Positions 14,269 to 19,333 of a DNA stretch of 19,333 nt are shown here, in pieces (positions within the stretch are counted from its first letter, which is position 1; each line of letters begins with the position of its first letter). This stretch comes from CAZUDI01 sp964618975 (GTDB lineage Bacteria > Desulfobacterota > Desulfomonilia > UBA1062): positions 1-19,333 of the forward strand of contig CAZUDI010000069.1 in assembly GCA_964618975.1 (NCBI GenBank). Direction: 5' to 3'. The position numbers and the translations under genes are program-made. The notes beneath the pieces are model-generated. The model did no database searches. It was not told the origin of the DNA and saw nothing but the letters and a program-made list of their open reading frames with translations.

Positions 14269-15120
14269 ATGAAAAGATTCGGTATTCTGACGACGGTTTT
14301 GGCGGTTTTGTTCATCATTGGCACATCTGGTGCGGCCCTGGCCAGCAAGGGCAAGGTCGAGCTGGCCTATGTGGAGTGGTCGTGCGCCACGGCCAGCGTC
14401 AACGTGGTCAAGGCCATCCTCGAGGACGAACTGGGCTATGAGGTCGAGATCATCCCGGTGTCGGCCGCGGCCATGTGGCAGGCGATCGCCACCGGTGACG
14501 TGGACGGCATGACCACCGCCTGGCTGCCCGTGACGCACGCCCACTACCTGGACAAGGTCAAGGACAAGGTGGTCGATTTGGGGCCGAACTGCTTGGGGGC
14601 CGGGATCGGTCTGGTGGTGCCAACCTATGTGACGATCAACTCCATCGACGAGCTCAATGCCCACGCCGCCAAGTTCGACGGTCAGATCACGGGGATCGAC
14701 CCCGGGGCGGGCATCATGAGCAAGACCGAAAAGGCCATCGCCGACTATAAGCTCGACAAGTTCGAGCTTATGGAGAGCAGCGGCGCCATGATGACCGCCA
14801 TCCTGAAGGACAAGATCAATAAAAAGGAGTGGGTGGTGGTCACGGGCTGGACCCCCCACTGGAAGTTCGCCCGTTGGGATCTGAAATATCTCGAGGATCC
14901 CAAGGGCATCTACGGCGGGTCCGAGGAGATCCGCACCATCGTGCGCCAGGGGCTCGATAAGGATATGCCGGATGTCTACCGCTTCCTGGATAACTTCTAT
15001 TGGACCCTGGCCGATATCGGCCAGGTCATGGGCTGGAACGCCGATGGTGCCGACCCGGCCGACTCTGCCAGGCGCTGGATCAAGGAGAACCCCGATAAGG
15101 TCAAGGCCTGGCTGCAATAG
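14269..15120 (+). CDS. proX: Glycine betaine/proline-type substrate-binding protein
   Basis: This is a 283-residue periplasmic protein of the OpuAC/ProX group. Residues 1-25 are a signal peptide (FGILTTVLAVLFIIG, cleavage likely after AALA). The mature protein opens with VELAYVEWSCATASVNVVKA and shows AMWQAIATGDVDGMTTAWLP, ITGIDPGAGIMSKTEKAI, VVVTGWTPHWKFARWDLKYL and a C-terminal DPADSARRWIKENPDKVKAW helix. Trp residues such as those in VEWS, TAWLP and GWTPHWKF fit the aromatic cage that binds quaternary ammonium groups, but which betaine is bound cannot be read off. GGGAGGA supports the start. It follows proW by 54 bases and ends the proVWX unit before a large hairpin. Confidence 0.94.
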   Translation: MKRFGILTTVLAVLFIIGTSGAALASKGKVELAYVEWSCATASVNVVKAILEDELGYEVEIIPVSAAAMWQAIATGDVDGMTTAWLPVTHAHYLDKVKDKVVDLGPNCLGAGIGLVVPTYVTINSIDELNAHAAKFDGQITGIDPGAGIMSKTEKAIADYKLDKFELMESSGAMMTAILKDKINKKEWVVVTGWTPHWKFARWDLKYLEDPKGIYGGSEEIRTIVRQGLDKDMPDVYRFLDNFYWTLADIGQVMGWNADGADPADSARRWIKENPDKVKAWLQ

Positions 15121-15132
15121 ACCCGGCTAGAC

Positions 15133-15189
15133 CCGACCCCCACGCCCCCTTAAGGGACGTTTGCCCCTTGAGGGGGACGTGTGGGTCGG
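15133..15189 (+). terminator. Large hairpin after proX, possible terminator without T-tract
   Basis: The arm CCGACCCCCACG(CCCCCTTAAGGG) at about 15133-15156 pairs with CCCTTGAGGGGG-ACGTGTGGGTCGG at about 15165-15189, with one bulge and a few mismatches. The stem has over 20 pairs and a short loop. No run of T follows. It separates proVWX from the liv cluster and may act in termination or 3' end protection. Confidence 0.5.
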
Positions 15190-15227
15190 TTGCACTCCCC
15201 TGCCCGCCTGCGGTTTCGATTTAATCC

Positions 15228-15255
15228 TTGACAGAGACACGGGTAAAAATAATAA
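15228..15255 (+). promoter_or_regulatory. Sigma70-like promoter of the liv cluster
   Basis: TTGACA (15228-15233) is a perfect -35 box, and TAATAA (15250-15255), 16 bases later, is an acceptable -10 box in a locally AT-rich patch. Transcription from near 15262 would leave a leader of about 140 bases before livJ. I recognise no known riboswitch in that leader, nor a convincing small gene. Confidence 0.5.
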
Positions 15256-15400
15256 ATGAATCTCGATCTTATCACCGCATGATCGCCTGGAAAAGGGCGT
15301 ATGGCGGTGGTGGGAAGCGGACTGACCCTGGCCGCACGTCTCTATTGCCGTCCAGGTACAATGGCCGAGTCTTTTAAGAAACCATGAAGGAGCGTATCAG

Positions 15401-16552
15401 ATGAGAGGATTCAGACGGGCAATGGTAGGGGTTTTGTTTCTGGTGGCTGGGCTTCCGCTGGCGGCTGTGGCGGCCAAGCCGGTGGTGATCGGCCTGCAGG
15501 GGCCCATCACGGGGCCATGGGCCTATGAGGGGCAGATGGCCCGCCAGAGCTGCGAGATCGCCGCCGAACTCATCAATCAGAAGGGAGGCATCCTGGGCGG
15601 GCGCATGATCGAGGTCAAGGTCGTCGACGATGCGGGCGAGCCCAAATCCGGGGCCCTGGCGGCCCAGAAACTCGTGAGCCAGAAGGATGTGGTGGCCGCC
15701 ATTTCCACCTACGGATCGAGCGTGTGCGAGCCGGCCTCCGGCATCTACGAGAAGTTCAAGAAGGTCAATATCGGCTACGGGGTCACGGCCGTGCGTCTGA
15801 CGCAGCGCAATTTCACCTATTTCTTCCGCACCTGCGGCCGGGACGACTCCCAGGGCCGCTTCTTCGCCGAGTATGTGCCCCGCAAGTTCGACGCCCGGCG
15901 CATCGCCATCATGCACGACAACACCGCCTTCGGCAAGGGTCTGGCCGAAGACACCCTGCGCGCCCTCGAGGCCATGGTGGCCTCCGGCGCGGTAGAGATC
16001 GTGTACTTCGATGCCATCACCCCGGGCGAGAAGGACTTCCGCGTGCCGCTCACCAAGCTTCGGGAGACCCGGCCCGAGGTCTGGTATTTCACCGGCTATT
16101 ACGCCGAGGCGGCCCAGCTCCTGAGCCAGGCCCGCGAGATCGGCGTCACCTGCCCCTTCGTGGGCGGCAACGCCGCCATCAACGACGAATTCGTCAAGAT
16201 CGCCGGGCTGGAACTGGCCCAGGGCTGCTACATGACCAACGAACCACTGCCGGGCGACCTGCCCTATCCCGAGGCCCGGGAATTCCTCCAGGCCTACCGG
16301 GCGCGCTTCGGCGAGATCCCGTCCAGCCCCTGGCCCATCTATGCGGCCGATGCCCTGAATGTGATCGCCTACGCCATCGACAAGTCCGGCACCACCGAGG
16401 CGGCGACCCTGGCTGGTTTCCTGAGGGACGAGGTCAACGGCGTGCCCGGCATCACCGGCCCTATGGGCTTCACCGATCAGGGCGACCGGGAAGGCGTGCC
16501 CTTCTACCTCTACATGGTGGATGAGCAGGGAAAGATCGTCGTTTCCAAGTAA
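15401..16552 (+). CDS. livJ: LIV-type ABC transporter substrate-binding protein
   Basis: This is a 383-residue periplasmic binding protein of the LivJ/HAAT family. Residues 1-24 are a signal peptide (MVGVLFLVAGLPLAAVAA). The mature protein starts with KPVVIGLQGPITGPWAYEGQ, followed by CEIAAELINQKGGILGGRMI, VKVVDDAGEPKSG and AAISTYGSSVCEPA, all in the expected order. Other marks are RRIAIMHDNTAFGKGLAED and PWPIYAADALNVIAYAI. The family binds leucine, isoleucine, valine, other amino acids, or amides and urea; the ligand cannot be assigned here. AAGGAG nine bases upstream supports the start. It is the first gene of a livJHMGF run and follows the proposed promoter at 15228-15255. Confidence 0.93.
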   Translation: MRGFRRAMVGVLFLVAGLPLAAVAAKPVVIGLQGPITGPWAYEGQMARQSCEIAAELINQKGGILGGRMIEVKVVDDAGEPKSGALAAQKLVSQKDVVAAISTYGSSVCEPASGIYEKFKKVNIGYGVTAVRLTQRNFTYFFRTCGRDDSQGRFFAEYVPRKFDARRIAIMHDNTAFGKGLAEDTLRALEAMVASGAVEIVYFDAITPGEKDFRVPLTKLRETRPEVWYFTGYYAEAAQLLSQAREIGVTCPFVGGNAAINDEFVKIAGLELAQGCYMTNEPLPGDLPYPEAREFLQAYRARFGEIPSSPWPIYAADALNVIAYAIDKSGTTEAATLAGFLRDEVNGVPGITGPMGFTDQGDREGVPFYLYMVDEQGKIVVSK

Positions 16553-16576
16553 AGGGCTCCCGGTCATACGGTCGCG

Positions 16577-17488
16577 ATGCAGATCATCATCGAACAGCTG
16601 ATCAACGGGCTGACCATCGGGTCATTCTATGCGCTCATCGCCCTGGGTTACTCCATGGTCTATGGCGTGCTCAAGCTGATCAACTTCGCGCATGGCGACT
16701 TCTTCACCCTGGGCTCCTACCTCGGTTATACGGTGCTCGTTTTCGGTTCGGCGGCGCTCACGGCCCACTTCGGTCTGTGGGGGGCGCTGCTGGTGTCCAT
16801 GGCGATCGCGGCGATGAGCCTGGCGATCGTGGGGGTGGTCGTGGAACGCCTCGCCTACCGACCGGTATATCCGGCCGGCCGGCTGCCGGCGGTGGTCTCG
16901 GCGCTCGGGGCCTCCATCGTGCTGCAGAACGCCATCATGGTCATCTGGGGGCCGCGTTTCCAGGCCTATCCGGCCCACCTCATCCCGAACGTGCATCTCA
17001 CCCTGGGCGGCATCCACATCACCCTGCTGCAGATCCTCATCCTGGTGCTTTCCTTCGCGCTGATGGGCATGCTCTCCTTCATCGTGCAGAAGACCACCTT
17101 CGGTGCGGCCATCCGCGCCGTGGCCCTGGATCGCGAGACGGCCTCGCTCATGGGCATCAACATCAACAAGGTGATCCTTTTCGTCTTCACCCTCGGCCCG
17201 GCGCTGGGCGCCATGACCGGCATCATGGTGGGCCTGTACTACCGCCAGATCAGTTTCACCATGGGATGGAACTACGGGCTGAAGGCCTTCACGGCCTCGG
17301 TGTTGGGGGGCATCGGCAACATCCCGGGCGCCATGGTGGGCGGCCTCCTGCTGGGGGTGCTCGAGATGCTGGGGGCGGCCTATATCTCGGCCGCCTGGAA
17401 GGACGTCTTCGTCTTCGCCATCCTCATCCTGGTGCTCATCTTCCGCCCCACCGGACTCCTGGGGGAAAAGACGGCGGAGAAGGTGTGA
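16577..17488 (+). CDS. livH: LIV-type ABC transporter permease LivH
   Basis: This is a 303-residue inner-membrane permease with about eight hydrophobic helices. LivH marks are clear: QLINGLTIGSFYALIALGYS at the N-terminus, then VYGVLKLINFAHGDFFTLGS, VVVERLAYRPVY, LGASIVLQNAIMVIWG, and the EAA-like loop TTFGAAIRAVALDRETASLM. The C-terminal LKAFTASVLGGIGNIPGAMV and ILVLIFRPTGLLGE are also standard. It pairs with LivM to form the channel for the ligand delivered by LivJ. It starts 24 bases after the livJ stop, and I see no strong ribosome binding site, so expression may depend on livJ translation. Only 4 bases separate it from livM. Confidence 0.95.
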   Translation: MQIIIEQLINGLTIGSFYALIALGYSMVYGVLKLINFAHGDFFTLGSYLGYTVLVFGSAALTAHFGLWGALLVSMAIAAMSLAIVGVVVERLAYRPVYPAGRLPAVVSALGASIVLQNAIMVIWGPRFQAYPAHLIPNVHLTLGGIHITLLQILILVLSFALMGMLSFIVQKTTFGAAIRAVALDRETASLMGININKVILFVFTLGPALGAMTGIMVGLYYRQISFTMGWNYGLKAFTASVLGGIGNIPGAMVGGLLLGVLEMLGAAYISAAWKDVFVFAILILVLIFRPTGLLGEKTAEKV

Positions 17489-17492
17489 ACCC

Positions 17493-18491
17493 ATGAAGTT
17501 AGCGACCGCCACGAACAACGGCCTTCTGGGGTCACGCCCCTCCCTTGTGCTGCTCACGCTGGGGGCTTGTGCCCTCTATCCCTTTGTGGTGAGCGACTAC
17601 TTCATCGACATCGCCTTCTTTTTCGGCATCTATGCCCTGCTGGGCCTGAGCCTTAACATCGTGCTGGGTGAGGTGGGGCTCTTCGATCTCGGGCATGCCG
17701 GGTTTTACGCCATCGGCGCCTACACCACCGCCATCCTGAATACGCGCTATGGCATCCCCGTGCTGGTGCTCCTGCCGGTCTCGGCCCTGAGCGCGGGGCT
17801 GTTCGCCTATCTGGTGTGTTCGCCCGTGATCCACCTGCAGGGCGACTATCTCCTGATCGTGACCCTCGGCCTGGGGGAGATCGTGCGGCTGGCGCTGATC
17901 AACAACCCCTTCGATCTCACCGGTGGGCCCAACGGCGTCTTCGGCCTCGATTTTCCCTCCTTTGGAAGGTGGCTGGTGATCGATACCTCGCTGGAGTACT
18001 ATTTTCTTGTCTGGGCCGTGGTGGGGCTTACCATCCTCGGCCTGCTGCGGCTGCAGCGCTCGCGTGTGGGCAGGGCCTGGAACTATATCCGCGAGGACGA
18101 GACAGCCGCCGCCTCCAGCGGGGTGGATGTGCGGGCCTACAAGCTGCTGGCCTTTGTCATCGGGGCCGGTCTGGCGGGGGTGGCCGGCAACCTCTATGCC
18201 TGCAAGCTCATGTGCGTCTCGCCCGAGAGCTTCAGCTTCTGGGAATCGTGCCTCATGTTTTGCATCGTGCTCATCGGCGGGATGGGCTCGATCCCCGGAG
18301 TGCTGATCGGGGCCGCCTTCATCAGCCTCTTCCCGGAGATTTTCCGACCGTTCGCCATGTACCGCATGCTGGTTTTCGGCACCGCCATGATCTTGATGAT
18401 GATGTTCAGGCCCGGGGGGGTCTGGCCGCGTCAGCGCGGCGGGGTGAAATTCTCCGCCCTGCTCGGGGAGGTGGGCCGCAAGAATGGTTGA
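17493..18491 (+). CDS. livM: LIV-type ABC transporter permease LivM
   Basis: This is a 332-residue inner-membrane permease. Family marks include FGIYALLGLSLNIVLGEVGL, FDLGHAGFYAIGAYTTAIL, LQGDYLLIVTLGLGEIVRLA, NNPFDLTGGPNGVFGLDFPS and the coupling loop RSRVGRAWNYIREDETAAAS. A conserved CIVLIGGMGSIPGVLIGAA near the end precedes the last helix and FRPGGVWP. It forms the channel with LivH. The start lies 4 bases after the livH stop and is served by AAGG within the livH end. Its last 8 bases overlap the start of livG, again suggesting coupled translation. Confidence 0.95.
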   Translation: MKLATATNNGLLGSRPSLVLLTLGACALYPFVVSDYFIDIAFFFGIYALLGLSLNIVLGEVGLFDLGHAGFYAIGAYTTAILNTRYGIPVLVLLPVSALSAGLFAYLVCSPVIHLQGDYLLIVTLGLGEIVRLALINNPFDLTGGPNGVFGLDFPSFGRWLVIDTSLEYYFLVWAVVGLTILGLLRLQRSRVGRAWNYIREDETAAASSGVDVRAYKLLAFVIGAGLAGVAGNLYACKLMCVSPESFSFWESCLMFCIVLIGGMGSIPGVLIGAAFISLFPEIFRPFAMYRMLVFGTAMILMMMFRPGGVWPRQRGGVKFSALLGEVGRKNG

Positions 18492-19284
18492 GGAACGCGT
18501 GGACACCACGCCCGAGGTCGTGCTCGAGACCCGGGGCCTGACCAAGGTCTTCGGCGGTCTCACGGCGGTGAACCACTTCGACGCTCGCGTCTACCGTGGG
18601 GAGATCCTGAGCCTGATCGGGCCCAACGGAGCGGGCAAGACCACGGTCTTCAACGTGGTCACCGGCATTTACACCCCGGAGTACGGGGATGTGCTGCTGC
18701 GAAAGCGCCCCATCACCGGACACAGGCCGCACCGCATCGTGAAGTATGGTATCGCGAGGACCTTCCAGAACATCCGGCTCTTTCCCGACATGACCTGCCT
18801 GGAGAATGTCATGGCCGGTCAGCACTGCCGCGCCCGGGCCGGGGTTTTATCTGCCGTGCTTCAGACCCGGTCCATGCAGCGGGAGGAGCAGCGCATCCGC
18901 TCCCTGGCCGAGCAGCGCCTCAAACAGGTGGAGCTGTGGCGCTTCCGGGACGAGCTGGCACGCAACATCGCCTACGGTTCGCAGCGCATGCTCGAGATCG
19001 CCCGTGCGCTGGCCAGCCAGCCGGTGTTGCTCGTGCTGGACGAGCCCAGCAGCGGGCTGAACCCCCGGGAGACCGAGGACCTGATGCTCTTCCTCACCAC
19101 CCTCATCCGGGAGGAGGACCTCACGATCCTGCTCATCGAGCACGATATGAACATGGTCATGGGGATCTCGGACCGGGTGATCGTGATGGACGAGGGCCGC
19201 AAGATCGCCGAGGGCACCCCGCTTGAGATCTATCACGACCCGCGGGTGATCGAGGCCTATCTGGGCAAGGACGAGGGGGACTGA
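18484..19284 (+). CDS. livG: LIV-type ABC transporter ATP-binding protein LivG
   Basis: This is a 266-residue ATPase with LTKVFGGLTAVNHF at the start, Walker A GPNGAGKTT near residue 45, Q-loop ARTFQNIRLFPDMTCLENVM, Walker B LLVLDEPSSGLNP and switch His in ILLIEHDMNMVMGISDRVIV. The length and the IEAYLGKDE ending match LivG rather than LivF. The signature region reads NIAYGSQRMLEIARAL, where most LivG proteins have a YGQQ form; the change of one Gln to Ser is minor, and the protein looks functional. It couples ATP hydrolysis to transport with LivF, LivH and LivM. The start overlaps livM by 8 bases. Confidence 0.95.
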   Translation: MVEERVDTTPEVVLETRGLTKVFGGLTAVNHFDARVYRGEILSLIGPNGAGKTTVFNVVTGIYTPEYGDVLLRKRPITGHRPHRIVKYGIARTFQNIRLFPDMTCLENVMAGQHCRARAGVLSAVLQTRSMQREEQRIRSLAEQRLKQVELWRFRDELARNIAYGSQRMLEIARALASQPVLLVLDEPSSGLNPRETEDLMLFLTTLIREEDLTILLIEHDMNMVMGISDRVIVMDEGRKIAEGTPLEIYHDPRVIEAYLGKDEGD

Positions 19285-19285
19285 G

Positions 19286-19333
19286 GTGGCGTACCTGCTG
19301 AGCATCGAGGATCTCGTCGTGCGCTACGGGGCG
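19286..19333 (+). CDS. livF: LIV-type ABC transporter ATP-binding protein LivF, first 16 codons
   Basis: A GTG start one base after the livG stop opens a frame running to the window edge, reading MAYLLSIEDLVVRYGA. This matches the usual LivF N-terminus (L.V..L.V.YG), and the gene order livJHMG predicts livF next. Walker motifs lie beyond the window. The GTG start is inferred from spacing and the reading frame, since only 48 bases are visible. Confidence 0.8.
   Translation, partial: MAYLLSIEDLVVRYGA

Noticed and set aside
13321..15117. 598-codon open frame on the minus strand
   Set aside because: It lies opposite proW and proX, is rich in His, Asp and Gly as expected of an antisense shadow, and has no domain.
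15357..15362. TACAAT as a -10 box just before livJ
   Set aside because: No sequence resembling a -35 box lies 15-19 bases upstream. The TTGACA/TAATAA pair further up is better.
15280..15380. Small open frame of about 32 codons in the livJ leader
   Set aside because: It has no clear ribosome site, no run of Leu, Ile or Val codons that would suggest attenuation, and no homology I recognise.
1..19333. CRISPR array, prophage, transposase gene, tRNA or rRNA
   Set aside because: I found no regularly spaced repeats, no phage or transposase proteins and no cloverleaf or rRNA-like sequence in the window.

Overview
The window is about 19.3 kb of GC-rich bacterial chromosome with densely packed genes and overlapping starts and stops. 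The protein families suggest a Gram-negative proteobacterium: a UvrD/PcrA helicase, LemA plus TPM proteins, a SelW-like selenoprotein, bacterial sucrose synthase and sucrose-phosphate synthase, ProVWX and a LIV-type transporter. A halotolerant gammaproteobacterium or a desulfobacterium would fit. The sequence alone does not settle the genus.

Layout. (1) 1-969 (+): the 3' part of a UvrD/PcrA-type helicase. (2) 1159-3500 (-): a three-gene group read right to left, made of a nucleotidyltransferase-fold protein, a TPM-domain membrane protein (overlapping by 8 bases) and LemA. (3) 3784-4005 (+): a small gene interrupted by an in-frame TGA that reads as a 73-residue SelW-like (Rdx family) selenoprotein. 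It has a CxxU motif, a bacterial SECIS-like hairpin just after the TGA, a good ribosome binding site and a sigma70-like promoter. Conventional gene calling would miss it. (4) 4184-4513 (-): an exported helix-hairpin-helix protein of the ComEA type. (5) 4832-5782 (+): a ten-helix EamA/DMT permease. (6) 11276-5798 (-): a sucrose operon in the order PfkB-type fructokinase, SPS-SPP fusion, sucrose synthase, with start/stop overlaps at both junctions. (7) 11409-15120 (+), divergent from it: a MarR-type regulator, then a glycine betaine/proline-type ABC importer (proV, proW, proX). (8) 15401-19333 (+): a LIV-type branched-chain amino acid/amide ABC importer, livJ-livH-livM-livG and the first 16 codons of livF.

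How it fits together. Regions 6 and 7 look like one osmoadaptation locus. One side makes and recycles sucrose, a compatible solute: SPS makes sucrose-6-phosphate, SPP dephosphorylates it, sucrose synthase interconverts sucrose and NDP-glucose plus fructose, and fructokinase returns fructose to metabolism. The other side imports a ready-made osmolyte. A MarR regulator and an AT-rich dyad sit in the shared promoter region. This functional coupling is an inference from gene order. The in-frame TGA implies that the host has selenocysteine machinery, although none is encoded here.
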